64,000 nt of DNA from NORP259 sp041398705 (GTDB lineage: Bacteria; Planctomycetota; UBA1135; GCA-002686595), in NCBI GenBank assembly GCA_041398705.1, contig JAWKUI010000001.1, forward strand, positions 62,001 through 126,000. The letters are read 5' to 3'. The notes beneath the pieces were generated by a model. That model made no database searches. It saw nothing but the letters and a program-made list of their open reading frames with translations, and had not been told where the DNA came from. The position numbers and the translations under genes are program-made. Below are positions 1 through 8,921 of the stretch, one piece after another (within the stretch, counting starts at the first letter, position 1; every line of letters starts with the position of its first letter).

Positions 1-864
1 TATTGGCTCACGCGGCCCGATTCCGCGAGCGCCTCCGCCGAAGCCGAAGTGAGCAACGAATCACGCGCCCAAGCACACATCGGCACCGCCAACCCGGCCC
101 TCCTCGCAGCGAACTCCGTGTCCCACGCCGAAGTCACTCCGGGATCCGGCGCCAACCCTGCACGTTCCCGTGCCCTGCGCCGCTGGGCCCCCGCCGCCGC
201 CCTCGTGTGCATCGCCGCCCTCGGCCTGTTCACCAAAACCTCGGGCGCCAGCGCTGCGGCCATCGTGATCTTCGCCGTCCTGCTGCACCCCTCCTCCTGG
301 AAACGCATGCGCGGCACCGCGCTCCTGCTGCTCGGCCTCGGTGCCGTCATTGCCGCCGCCGCCAGCGTCTGGATCGCCTCCCACAACCCCGGCGTCACCC
401 TCAACCTCAAGGACCTGGCAACGCGCCTGAAGGAAGGTTTCTCCGCCGAGAACATCGCCGACCTGCGCAGCACCCTGATCGGCCGCTTCAACTGGGAAAG
501 TCGCCCCCTCACCCCCGACTGGAGCCCCGCCATCGGCCTGGGCGCGCTGATCCTGTTCGCCCTCGGAATCGCCGGCGCTCTGCTGCGCCGCCCCTGGCTG
601 CGCGCGCGCCTCTTCTGGCTCGCCTTCGGCACCGGCGCCGCGCAACTCATCCTGATGGCCTTCCGGGGCGTCAGCCGCGGCCGCTACCTGATGCCGGTCG
701 CCCCCGCCCTCGCGCTTATGCTCGTAGTCGGCCTGTTCGCGCTGCTGCCCGCCCGCTGGCAACGCCCCGTGGCCATGCTCTTCCTCGTCGCCCTCGTCAC
801 CTTTGACGGGTACTTCGTCTTCCACGGACTAGGCCGCGAAGCCTGGCTGAACTGGCGCTGGTAA
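1..864 (+). CDS. DUF2142-like multi-pass membrane protein, C-terminal part (cut by window start)
   Basis: The reading frame is open from base 1, so the true start lies outside the window; an internal GTG at 49 is probably not the start. The visible 287 residues contain about six hydrophobic segments separated by short basic loops. The stretch GRFNWESRPLTPDW, followed by a helix, an Arg-rich loop and then the motif GRYLMPVAPALAL, matches the C-terminal layout of DUF2142 predicted membrane proteins, which occur in surface-polysaccharide loci and resemble GT39 glycosyltransferases. The stop codon overlaps the next start (TAATG), so the two genes are probably co-translated. A precise activity is not visible because the catalytic N-terminal part is missing. 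Family call moderate; membrane location strong. Confidence 0.6.
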   Translation, partial: YWLTRPDSASASAEAEVSNESRAQAHIGTANPALLAANSVSHAEVTPGSGANPARSRALRRWAPAAALVCIAALGLFTKTSGASAAAIVIFAVLLHPSSWKRMRGTALLLLGLGAVIAAAASVWIASHNPGVTLNLKDLATRLKEGFSAENIADLRSTLIGRFNWESRPLTPDWSPAIGLGALILFALGIAGALLRRPWLRARLFWLAFGTGAAQLILMAFRGVSRGRYLMPVAPALALMLVVGLFALLPARWQRPVAMLFLVALVTFDGYFVFHGLGREAWLNWRW

Positions 865-1913
865 TGACGTCGCGCATCCCGTTCATCCTGCTGGCCGGCC
901 TGATCGGCTCGTTCCTGCTGATCACCGCGCTCGGCAAGGAGGTCGCCGACCTCGACATCCGCGTGTCGATCCCGCGCACGCCTACGGGCAAGACGTTCCT
1001 CAACTTCCCCCCGGGCCAGCTCTTCCGCTGTGACTTCCAGGACCTGCAGCGCATCGACCTCAAGCTGATCCAACAGGGCGGCGAACGCGAGCCCGAGCTT
1101 GTGCTCGAACTGCGCCGCGTACCCGAGGATCAGCTCGAGCGCTTCGCCTCCCAACCCGTGCTGCGCAGCGCGAAGATGGAGTGGACCGGCGACGGCAAGG
1201 GCCCCGACTGGGCCGTCTTCCGCTTCGACCCCGTGCCGAATTCCAAAGGCGGGCTGTTCCATCTGCGCCTGCTGCCCGCCCAAGGCCGCGAACTCAGCAA
1301 CTGGGCCCCCTTCGTCAGCATGCGCTCGACCCTGGGCACCTTCGCCCCCTGGGGCCCGGTCGTGCGCACCCAAGATGTGCAGGTCGAATTCCAAAGCCCC
1401 TTCTGGGACCTCGCCTGCCTCGCCTTCGGCGCCGACGGCCTCGACGCCGCCGCCGCGCACAGCTACGTGGACCTCTTCGAAGTGCCCGAAGACGGCTCCG
1501 AACCCAAACTCGTGCGCCAAGGCGAACTGCACCACCAGGGCCCCATCGCCTCCGGCTACGCCTTCTTCCTCTTCGACCCGATCCCCGAGTCGCGCTGGAA
1601 ACGCTACCGAGCCGTCCTGCACATGCCAAAAAACGGCCGCATCGTCGGCACCGATTCCGGCCCTGCCTACCTCGCCTACCACGGCCTCGGCGAAGTCTCC
1701 CGCGAACTCGTCGGCCAAACCCTCGGCCCCAACCTCCTCCCCGGCCGCGACCTGATCTTCCGCGCCTACGGCGAAGACGGCCTGCCCTCCAATTGGGCCC
1801 TGCTCAAAAAGCGGGGTGCCTCGGGACGCTTCCTACTGGCCTTGGTGCTTTGGTCCTTGGCTGCTGGGCTTGCGCTGCATGCGCTCGTAGCAGCTCGTTC
1901 GCAAAGGCCATAG
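864..1913 (+). CDS. membrane-anchored protein with a duplicated beta-rich domain, unknown function
   Basis: 349 residues, starting on an ATG that overlaps the stop of the DUF2142-like gene. A hydrophobic N-terminal segment (residues about 5-22) and another near the C-terminus (about 323-342) frame a large extracytoplasmic part. That part holds two similar halves: FRFDPVPNSKGG in the first aligns with FLFDPIPESRWK in the second, each followed by an alternating beta-strand pattern, indicating an internal duplication of a jelly-roll-like sandwich. The tight coupling suggests it works with the upstream membrane protein, perhaps presenting or sensing carbohydrate at the envelope; that role is inference. 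I recognise no named family. Confidence 0.65.
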   Translation: MTSRIPFILLAGLIGSFLLITALGKEVADLDIRVSIPRTPTGKTFLNFPPGQLFRCDFQDLQRIDLKLIQQGGEREPELVLELRRVPEDQLERFASQPVLRSAKMEWTGDGKGPDWAVFRFDPVPNSKGGLFHLRLLPAQGRELSNWAPFVSMRSTLGTFAPWGPVVRTQDVQVEFQSPFWDLACLAFGADGLDAAAAHSYVDLFEVPEDGSEPKLVRQGELHHQGPIASGYAFFLFDPIPESRWKRYRAVLHMPKNGRIVGTDSGPAYLAYHGLGEVSRELVGQTLGPNLLPGRDLIFRAYGEDGLPSNWALLKKRGASGRFLLALVLWSLAAGLALHALVAARSQRP

Positions 1914-1998
1914 TGCGACCAACGGCCCAGGGATACGGCCGCAGAGACTCTACCCGCCCTCTGACGCTCCGAGCTCAGCCGCGTCTTCCGCTATGCGG

Positions 1999-4389
1999 TT
2001 AGTCGATCAGCACGTGCAGTCTGCCCGCTTGATCCGTGCGAACGGGGTAGGATTTTCGAGTGCCACCCACAATCACACTCACCGTTTTCAACGCTAAGGG
2101 AACGCGATCCAACCGGAAATCCCTACGCCCGACCGATGTGATCTTTGCTATGGGAGGCCTCCCTTTCCACGGAAGTGAAAAGGCGGATGGATCGATAGAG
2201 TACTGCAATTCCCAACGTCCATTTTCAGGCACACTCGAACTCGGCCCCACATGAACTTCGAGCACGCCCTGGGGAGGGCTGCAATCTGTGCCGGGAGCAA
2301 ACAAGTCAACAACATGCCCCTCGGACTCCCAACGATTCACATGGCGAGTCATCACCAACAAGGCCACCGGGGCTGGCATACCGGCTGGCAATGAGTAAAC
2401 CCCATCTTTCGACAATCCAATACGCTGTTCTGCGTCTCCGAACAGTACGGTGAACGACGCAGGGTCTCTATACACAGGCTCAATCCAATAGTCGTTTCGA
2501 TCGACGCCCTCCGACCAAACTCGTCCTCGCAATGCATCAACGCCCATCCATTCCCCGCGCCATTGCAATTGGATCTGCTGCCCTGCGCGAGCCTCTACGA
2601 GGACTCCAAGCCCAGGCTCGCCCGCTGCATTCAGTTGCAGCCATGACCAATCCCTGGGACCGACCAGATAGTTCCCTGGCGGCACAGACACTCCCAGTAG
2701 GGTCGAGTCTTGGCCGTCGGAAACAAACGCAAATCGGTTGAAACCTTGTGACAATGCGTCGATGCGGGGGGGCAATTGTGGAACGCCTGCAATCTGCAGC
2801 GAGCAAAATGCAGCCTTTGCGACGACTGTTGCTTGATAGTTCCCATCCGTCTCCAAGAAATCGGCACTGCCCACCTCGATCGATTCTCCCGCCCATTGCA
2901 GGTCAATCCGATATTTTCCTTCGGGCACCGGAATTGCCCGAATCCATCCATCCTGCGGTGCGTCCAGTTCCCCTTCGTAGATCTGCTCGCCGGTCTTGAG
3001 ATCTTGAATCCTGACCAGGTCCGCGACGGCGTCTCCACTGCCATAGACCAGCCTTAACGATCCAACTGGCCTCCCAGACTCAGGGACGAGTTTCAAGTCG
3101 GTCACTCCCCCAGGCTCTAGATTAAGTGCTGGGTTTGTGACGGTAAGGTCTTGATACCCGTCGACCCGAAAGACGATGCGATCCAGATAATCTGTCGATT
3201 CGGGATGCATCCAGGACTTGATCTCCACGAGCCCGCCTACGGCATTGATGGACTCCCAAGGACGATGGGTCGCCCAAGCCCCTCCCTGATGCCAGAATGT
3301 CTCACTGTGCCACTTCACTTTTGACCCCGCGAACACGCCCCCAGGTTGGTCCGCACACAACAAGCGAAACCTCCATGCCCCTCTACTGAGTAGCGCCGTC
3401 AACGTTCTCGCAACACCGGGGTCACGATTGTCACCCAATCGCAGAAGTGTTGTCCGATTCGCGATCAGTGCTTCGTCGGTCTCTAGACCCTCGGTTTCTA
3501 CGAAGCCATGTGGGGAATCGGAAGCAAGGAGGACTGCCAGGGGCCTCCCGGAATCCACCGGGACGTTGATGACTCCGTCTGCCTGGGTCTGCCAAGAAGA
3601 ATCCAACTCAATGGGCCAATCTCCCGTCCGAATCTCCACATGCAAGCCCGCGATGGGCTGCCGGCTTTCCCTATCGAGGAACAGAATCCGTTCTTCTTGC
3701 TCGGGAATGGTAAATCTGCGCTTCTCGCCAGGTTCGACCCACTGCCACGCCGTCTGCCCTTGATTGTTCCGGGCTCTGAACAGCCCTCGTGCAGCCATGG
3801 GTAACTCTACAGTTCCATTTACGCTTCCCCTTCCTACGAGCAAGCCCTCATCGGAAGTATTGGGCAGGCCTTCGCCCAGGTATTCAAAGACTTCTGCTGC
3901 CTCGGCCGGTGCCCCGGAAGCGGTGAGTACTTCAAAAACCGTGACTTGACTTGGCTTCAACAAGATGCGGATTCGCTCGCCCATCGCCCGAGTCGGGTCA
4001 ACGATGACAACCTGATCCTCATACCTACGAGCTGCGAAACTCACCTCCACCGGATCAGTCGAGCCGGGGTCCAAGATGAGTGTCGTCTCTTCCAATTCAA
4101 TCTCGACCCGGCCCGCTGAGCACCGCACCTGTGCCATCACAGGCTGGTGACAAGTCGCGTCCAATACCTCGAACACCACCCTGGTCGCACCTAGAGGGAT
4201 CTCTACTCTTCGGCTTACGTTCGGTTCGACGGCTCCTGCCTCGACTCCCTCCACTCTTGGTGATTCGGCTCCCTCCCCTTTTGGCACCATCGAGCGCGAT
4301 GAAGGCGTGCTTCGAGGCCACGACCAGAGAACTAGCCCCACGGCCACTGCCAGTATCCCCAGAACCCTCGGTGAGCGTGTTTTCTTCAT
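1999..4389 (-). CDS. secreted protein with carboxypeptidase-regulatory-like beta-sandwich segments
   Basis: 796 residues. The start KKTRSPRVLGILAVAVGLVLW gives a basic patch and one hydrophobic stretch, a signal peptide or anchor. The rest is alternating beta-rich sequence with segments of the CarboxypepD_reg/Cna-B type, for example VTVFEVLTASGAPAEAAEV near residue 150 and LFLDRESRQPIAGLHVEI near 235. No catalytic motif is visible. It converges on the membrane gene ending at 1913 (85 bases apart). Base composition is visibly lower in GC than the surrounding genes, and the same holds for the next two minus-strand genes, so this block may have a separate history. Likely a surface or periplasmic structural or adhesive protein; function unknown. 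Confidence 0.65.
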   Translation of the reverse strand: MKKTRSPRVLGILAVAVGLVLWSWPRSTPSSRSMVPKGEGAESPRVEGVEAGAVEPNVSRRVEIPLGATRVVFEVLDATCHQPVMAQVRCSAGRVEIELEETTLILDPGSTDPVEVSFAARRYEDQVVIVDPTRAMGERIRILLKPSQVTVFEVLTASGAPAEAAEVFEYLGEGLPNTSDEGLLVGRGSVNGTVELPMAARGLFRARNNQGQTAWQWVEPGEKRRFTIPEQEERILFLDRESRQPIAGLHVEIRTGDWPIELDSSWQTQADGVINVPVDSGRPLAVLLASDSPHGFVETEGLETDEALIANRTTLLRLGDNRDPGVARTLTALLSRGAWRFRLLCADQPGGVFAGSKVKWHSETFWHQGGAWATHRPWESINAVGGLVEIKSWMHPESTDYLDRIVFRVDGYQDLTVTNPALNLEPGGVTDLKLVPESGRPVGSLRLVYGSGDAVADLVRIQDLKTGEQIYEGELDAPQDGWIRAIPVPEGKYRIDLQWAGESIEVGSADFLETDGNYQATVVAKAAFCSLQIAGVPQLPPRIDALSQGFNRFAFVSDGQDSTLLGVSVPPGNYLVGPRDWSWLQLNAAGEPGLGVLVEARAGQQIQLQWRGEWMGVDALRGRVWSEGVDRNDYWIEPVYRDPASFTVLFGDAEQRIGLSKDGVYSLPAGMPAPVALLVMTRHVNRWESEGHVVDLFAPGTDCSPPQGVLEVHVGPSSSVPENGRWELQYSIDPSAFSLPWKGRPPIAKITSVGRRDFRLDRVPLALKTVSVIVGGTRKSYPVRTDQAGRLHVLID

Positions 4390-4648
4390 TCGGACTTACT
4401 CCACACTACTGGCATACTGATTGAGCTTGCGCCCACATCGCTCAATGCACTATTGGACTGACATCCTTCGCGATCCGGACCGAGGACCCATCACTCGTAG
4501 TACCCGGTACTAGAATCATGCTGCCACTAAGAAGTACCATTCGGTTGCCCGGAGTTCATCTCGAGGATCGACCGCTTCCCGAAGTTGCAGAAGCACCAGA
4601 CGTCGCTGAGTTGCCATCCGTTTCGATCTCTGTAGTGCTCCCCTGGAG

Positions 4649-4789
4649 TCAAGCCACGGACAGTGCTTGTTGGGAACAGTACTCACGCGGGCTGAGGGAG
4701 CCCAGCGATTGATGCGATCGCCCGTGGCCTAACCAACGGACCCAGCGAGCGATGACCCGCTTGGCCTCAGCGAAAGAGGCAAAGCGGTT
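4649..4789 (-). pseudogene. 3' remnant of an IS3-type transposase (orfB end)
   Basis: Read on the minus strand from 4789, the frame gives RFASFAEAKRVIARW, then a segment ending HQSLGSLSPREY, and a TGA at 4649-4651. This matches the C-terminal end of IS3-family orfB transposases (consensus F-x-S-x-x-E-A, then YNxxRPHQxLGYxxPxEY); the YN pair is here replaced by LG. An in-frame TAG lies just upstream (4790-4792), so only the last 46 codons survive. It sits in the 616-base gap between two secreted-protein genes. Short match, but a characteristic one. Confidence 0.6.
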
Positions 4790-4843
4790 CTATAGTGCCC
4801 CCCTCGGAAGGTAGGCCCCCCTTAAGACCCGCCCATCGGGTCC

Positions 4844-4933
4844 AATGGAGACCTTAGACCCAAGAAAGACGACCTGGACAACGTCCAGCGCTGGACCGCC
4901 AAACGCCGTGTGGCCCTGTTCCTGACTTGCTAG
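4844..4933 (+). pseudogene. 5' remnant of a transposase orfA (HTH start)
   Basis: On the plus strand the frame through 4862 reads KKDDLDNVQRWTAKRRVAL followed shortly by TAG at 4931-4933. The piece VQRWTAKRRVAL is typical of the N-terminus of IS orfA helix-turn-helix proteins, which normally continue with a GETS-x-x-EAARKHGL helix; here it stops. It points away from the transposase remnant at 4649-4789, only 54 bases off, so the two pieces cannot be one simple truncated element. No intact start or terminal repeats were identified. Confidence 0.45.
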
Positions 4934-5005
4934 TTGGGCAAAGTGGGGCTCGTGCGACACATCCCTTACGCCGGACGGTTACAACCAATGGAGGGGCCTA
5001 GCACA

Positions 5006-6811
5006 TCAATCGAGCAAGCCGAGATCTAACTGCTCGCCCGTGTGCAACCGGTACTTGCCAACTAGAGTTGTTTCTCCAGAACTATCCCACAAGTAGATCT
5101 CGTATTCCCCTGGCGGTACTGGCTCGATAGAGACTATGGCACTGTCGGCCCCTCTAGCCATATAGACAACGGTGCCTGCCCGTCCGACCTGCACGACTTT
5201 GAGCACACGCGCGGTATTCGCTGTGATTCTACCGGGCTCTAAGAAATCACGATCCAAAACGAAACTAACTTCGGAGCTGCCTAATTCGACATTATCGACA
5301 ATGCATGGAAAACGAGACTCTTTTGGGTAAACAATCGCGATGGGAACCGTGTCGGCCACGTCGTGATCTAAGAAAGCAACAAACCGGCCATCCGAATTCG
5401 TCCTTCGACTCTCACTCAAACTACCCTGCGCACCAGGCTCACCCATCCAAAGTCCAACCTTGGCGTTATGGATTGGCTTTCCCTGCTCATCAACCACTCG
5501 CCCGAATATCGTATGCGAGTTTGATAGAACGAAATCTCGCTCCATTCCTGAAGTGAATTCGAACTTTGACCACGCCTGCCCTCCACCGGCATAGTCTCGG
5601 ACATGAACCCGCAGTACCGAAGGCGACAGCTTCTTGAATTCATAAGTGCCATCCTCCAGTGAAACGCACTTTCGCTCCATGCCGGTATCGCTTGTTAACG
5701 TGACCAAAGCACCAGACACGGGTTCGTTGCCCTTTGTAACAATCTGCCCCTTTAACACAAGCTCAGCTCCAAGCAATGCGTCAGCCACAATGTGTCTACC
5801 TTCCCCTGATGGATGCACCTGAACCAGTTTGGTCCAATCGCCGAAGCCCTTCGCGCTAATGTTGATTCTCTGATAGTCGTAGCCGATGTTCTCTACACTG
5901 TAATTACCCTCCGAATCTGTTTCCACACGTCTAGGACTTGCTAGTGGGTACATGGCCCCTTCGTATACCTCTCCTTGAGAGGGGTTGGGTTTGCCAACAG
6001 TCACAACCGCACCGTTTATGGGTTCCCCAGTTTCCTCATCCCTAACGGTCCCTCGAATAGACCCGCCACCACGGCGCATCTGCAATGTAACTGCGGGCTT
6101 CTTACTTGATATCATTCTCCGGGATGAGGGAATGTAGCCGTCTGCACTCGCCTCTACATACATGTCCGCTTCCAATGGCCGCACGCCAATCTTGCCAAGT
6201 AGATTGGTCCTTCCTACGCTGACGCCAACGTCATACCTTCGAAACAATCTACTAACACGCACAGTGGCATTCACTATTGGCGAACCAGCTTCATCCAAGA
6301 CCGTGACAAATCCAACGTCTTCCGAAATCTGAAGCCACGCCTCAGATAGTTCGTTAGCCTTCACTCCCAGGGCCTGCTTCTCCAGCGAGGAACCACATCG
6401 GATAGTCCAATCGCCAGGAATCACCTCTTGGAACAAGGCATGACCGCCAAGATCAGTCTGAGCGACTCTAGGCATCAGCCCCTCTGCCTCAAGCACCAAT
6501 ACAATCCCCTCAACTGGCGCTCCTGTGGAAACAGAGACTACAGAGGCGCGCACCAGACCGAATGCAGAGTTGGCCGGTTTGCCTGTATCCGAACCCGGGA
6601 CTCTGGCCGGATCTACTTGCCCACCGACTGAAAAACGCTCTCCTCCAGCATTGGGCTGGCCGAGCTTCTCAACAACATTCGACTCATGGCGAACGGGCGT
6701 ACGTTCTAAGGAATCGAAACCACTATCGGTTAGCCCACCCCGTGCCAGTAAGTATGTCCAGGCCACGACTACAACAGCAAGTGCTAAGACAAAGAACGGC
6801 TTCCTGCGCAT
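5006..6811 (-). CDS. secreted protein with five carboxypeptidase-regulatory-like repeats
   Basis: 601 residues. The N-terminus RRKPFFVLALAVVVVAWTYL is a signal peptide or anchor. At least five CarboxypepD_reg-like repeats can be read, each with the pattern G-x-V-x-D/T-x-x-G-x-P-I/V-x-x-A-x-V: SVSTGAPVEGIVLVLE, LDEAGSPIVNATVRVS, DEETGEPINGAVVTVG, TKGNEPVSGALVTLTS and DEQGKPIHNAKVGLWM. Such prealbumin-like sandwiches act as structural or ligand-binding modules on exported proteins. No enzyme motif is present. The gene lies 41 bases downstream of the next minus-strand gene (6853-7863) and is probably co-transcribed with it. Lower GC than the genome average of the window. Confidence 0.72.
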   Translation of the reverse strand: MRRKPFFVLALAVVVVAWTYLLARGGLTDSGFDSLERTPVRHESNVVEKLGQPNAGGERFSVGGQVDPARVPGSDTGKPANSAFGLVRASVVSVSTGAPVEGIVLVLEAEGLMPRVAQTDLGGHALFQEVIPGDWTIRCGSSLEKQALGVKANELSEAWLQISEDVGFVTVLDEAGSPIVNATVRVSRLFRRYDVGVSVGRTNLLGKIGVRPLEADMYVEASADGYIPSSRRMISSKKPAVTLQMRRGGGSIRGTVRDEETGEPINGAVVTVGKPNPSQGEVYEGAMYPLASPRRVETDSEGNYSVENIGYDYQRINISAKGFGDWTKLVQVHPSGEGRHIVADALLGAELVLKGQIVTKGNEPVSGALVTLTSDTGMERKCVSLEDGTYEFKKLSPSVLRVHVRDYAGGGQAWSKFEFTSGMERDFVLSNSHTIFGRVVDEQGKPIHNAKVGLWMGEPGAQGSLSESRRTNSDGRFVAFLDHDVADTVPIAIVYPKESRFPCIVDNVELGSSEVSFVLDRDFLEPGRITANTARVLKVVQVGRAGTVVYMARGADSAIVSIEPVPPGEYEIYLWDSSGETTLVGKYRLHTGEQLDLGLLD

Positions 6812-6852
6812 CGGTACAACCTACAAATCCAGTGTGGTTACCGGCCCCATGG

Positions 6853-7863
6853 TCAATCCTTCTTGATGTCCACAAGCCCTTTTAGAAACTCGGGGAAAGG
6901 CTGTGGTATATACTTGGGCTTTGCTCCTCTCCCATCAATTACACGGCATGGACCATTCAATACCAGCAGTGGCTCGGTACGAGGGTCGTTCAGCGACAAG
7001 AGTTTGGTATCATGCATCATTACATGGACCGCCCCCTCTTGCCCTCTAAGGGCTATTGAACTCAACGGAAAACTCGTTCCGTTTTCTGTCTTATGCCACT
7101 TGTAAAACCCGGCATACACGATGTCCGGATCCTTGGACAACCGAATCCAACAAGCGACAGGCCTTCCTAGGTCATCGAGCAGAACTGTAGTCCGCACGGT
7201 CGAATTCTCTTCAGCTCGAAACAGCCGTTCTCCGACCTGGACCCAATCAAGTTTTCGTCTTTTCGCAAGCCCGTCCCCCCACGGAAGAGGATGCAATATG
7301 GTTTGTGGCTCGAATAAGGAAACACGGTCATCGCGTTTTTCAACCACGATCTGCCCCGGAGGAAACGAGCAAGTAATCGCGAGGTCTGGAGTCCTTAAGA
7401 AGTGATTTGCTGGAGTAGTCAGGCAGTATTGAAGAACCTTCCCCTGCCCCCTGGATATCCGGTACCTACCGGGCTTTGTGTGATTGGCTTCTTGAAGCCG
7501 AACCTTCCATAACGCCGCTACGGAGGCAGCCAGAGATTCGTACACAGGTTCAACCTCCCCCTCTCCCAAGAGGACGGTCTCTAGCTCATTCGCGGCACCC
7601 TTTGCCGCATCTCGCGTTTCCGGAATCCGAAAGGGTGTCCACTTGACTTCAACTTCATACTCACAGGGTGCAACTGCAAGGTCACCTGCGTAATCAAACC
7701 ACTCCTTCTGCTGTGATTCTTTCTGTAACTTAGATCCTTCTTTCGCAGGTTCGCTGTCTTGCGTTCCAACATACAGCCTGCCAGCCACTGCCACATCTCC
7801 GTGGGGGGATGGCTGTGAGCAGAAAACTGCCTGCAACGCCAATACTGTGGTAAAAACCTTCAT
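6853..7863 (-). CDS. exported protein of unknown function
   Basis: The open frame begins at 7920, but the residues before Met20 do not look like protein start sequence, and Met20 (7863) begins KVFTTVLALQAVFCSQPS, a convincing signal peptide; I use that start, giving 336 residues. The mature protein is mixed alpha/beta with no catalytic motif I recognise. The C-terminal third (a YAGFYKWHKTENG segment and later strands) could be a beta-sheet domain of the outer-membrane lipoprotein-sorting type, but this is weak. First gene of the minus-strand pair with 5006-6811. Confidence 0.6.
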   Translation of the reverse strand: MKVFTTVLALQAVFCSQPSPHGDVAVAGRLYVGTQDSEPAKEGSKLQKESQQKEWFDYAGDLAVAPCEYEVEVKWTPFRIPETRDAAKGAANELETVLLGEGEVEPVYESLAASVAALWKVRLQEANHTKPGRYRISRGQGKVLQYCLTTPANHFLRTPDLAITCSFPPGQIVVEKRDDRVSLFEPQTILHPLPWGDGLAKRRKLDWVQVGERLFRAEENSTVRTTVLLDDLGRPVACWIRLSKDPDIVYAGFYKWHKTENGTSFPLSSIALRGQEGAVHVMMHDTKLLSLNDPRTEPLLVLNGPCRVIDGRGAKPKYIPQPFPEFLKGLVDIKKD

Positions 7864-8179
7864 CACTGGCAATCCGTCGTACCCACAAGCTCGGGGGGTC
7901 CATCTGGGAGTAACTGGCACTTTCGCTCACAGACTTGACACATAACTGATCCGTGACCTTCCCGGGTTCTTCGGACACCTGGGTTAGTTGATAGGGTCAG
8001 TAAACAGGACAGTCCTGGAAGCTGTCAAGCGCAGGATGCCGTGCAGCTTCCAGGGTACGGGGGGAGCCGCGCGAAGCCTGCCAAGGGCGGGCTGAGGCGT
8101 AGCGCGGCGGTTCGGGGGGGCAGGCCCCCCCCGTTGAGGAGGGGTTCTAGGGGGAGGAGACTCATAGCTTGTGGAAAAC
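7864..8179. other. 316-base gap with inverted repeats, possible IS end
   Basis: No convincing gene. It contains an inverted repeat at 8014-8054, a short GGGGGGC/GCCCCCC palindrome near 8115-8132, and a segment around 7981-8012 (read on the minus strand: TGTCCTGTTTACTGACCC) that could be the outer end of the transposon whose transposase remnant follows at 8180. No second copy of that end was found, so the element boundary is unproven. Confidence 0.35.
8014..8054. repeat. 11-bp perfect inverted repeat
   Basis: CCTGGAAGCTG at 8014-8024 and its exact complement CAGCTTCCAGG at 8044-8054, separated by 19 bases. It could form a hairpin just downstream of the transposase remnant, or be part of a transposon end. 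There is no T-tract on either side, so a terminator role is not supported. Confidence 0.5.
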
Positions 8180-8602
8180 TCATGCAGCTTCCTCGTCGGC
8201 CTCCATCGGAGTTCGGTACCCCAGCGTCGAATGAAGGCGCTTGCGGTTGTAGAAGGCCTCGATGTAGCCCACCGTAGCTGCGCGCGCTTCCGCGACGCTG
8301 GACCAGCGCGCGTGGCGCGCGATCTCCTGCTTGTACGTGCCAAAGAAGCTCTCCACCACAGCATTGTCCCAGCAGCTACCCTTGCGGCTCATGCTGCAGA
8401 CGAGGCCATGCTTCCGCAGGAGAGCTTGGAATGAGCGGCTCGCGTACTGGCTGCCGCGGTCGGAGTGGCGCCTGAGGCTGTCTGCGGGCTTGCGCCATGC
8501 CAAGGCGTTGCGCAGCGCAGACTCGACCAGATCCGCCGGCATGTGCCGACCCATCTCCCAACCCACCCCTGGGCGAGTGGCCACATCGACGATGACCGCC
8601 AG
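8180..8602 (-). pseudogene. IS3-family transposase orfB, 5'-truncated catalytic domain
   Basis: On the minus strand the frame downstream of a TAA at 8603-8605 reads LAVIVDVATRPGVGWEM and continues through RRHSDRGSQYASRSFQ, SMSRKGSCWDNAVVESFF and KRLHSTLGYRTP, ending at TGA 8180-8182. These are the D, D and E regions of the rve/DDE integrase core of IS3-family orfB. The TAA stands where a Tyr codon normally precedes LAVI, and upstream of it no further transposase sequence is recognisable, so the N-terminal half and orfA are gone. All three acidic residues are still present, but the protein could not be functional. It is a dead element at the edge of the lower-GC block. Confidence 0.8.
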
Positions 8603-8605
8603 TTA

Positions 8606-8921
8606 GACAAGGCCCCCCAGCCCCCGCTATACCAGGCGCCTGCACTCGCCAACTCACTATGGGGCAGGTAATCCTCCCTGATCGCGCACCTACTGCCCCC
8701 CAAAGGCGACCACATGGTTGCCAATTCACTCCCTGGAACCGGGAAACCAATGCCTTCCAAGTAGGCAAAGCCTAGGGTTTCATTCTCCCCGGAGGCGGGT
8801 CCTTGCCGCTATTCCCAGACTACTCCACGCCCGTCGCGGATCACTCGTACGAAGCAGCGCGGCCCCGGACCCGCGCGCTTGCGCAGGGCCGGGGCCGGGG
8901 CCGCGATGGAGTCACCTGGGA
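8606..8921. other. 316-base gap between transposase remnant and dps
   Basis: No gene seen. The only structured part is the GC-rich hairpin at 8858-8905 next to the dps stop. Confidence 0.4.
8858..8905 (-). terminator. GC-rich hairpin downstream of dps
   Basis: CGCGGCCCCGG (8858-8868) pairs with CCGGGGCCGCG (8895-8905), an 11-bp perfect stem lying 17 bases past the dps stop. No T-tract follows on the minus strand, so it may end transcription poorly or only stabilise the 3' end. Confidence 0.45.

Noticed and set aside
4518..4712. 64-residue plus-strand frame
   Set aside because: Partly antisense to a transposase remnant; no protein signal.
4649..4933. One truncated IS element made of the two pieces
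   Set aside because: The orfB end and the orfA start face away from each other, which a single simple deletion cannot produce.
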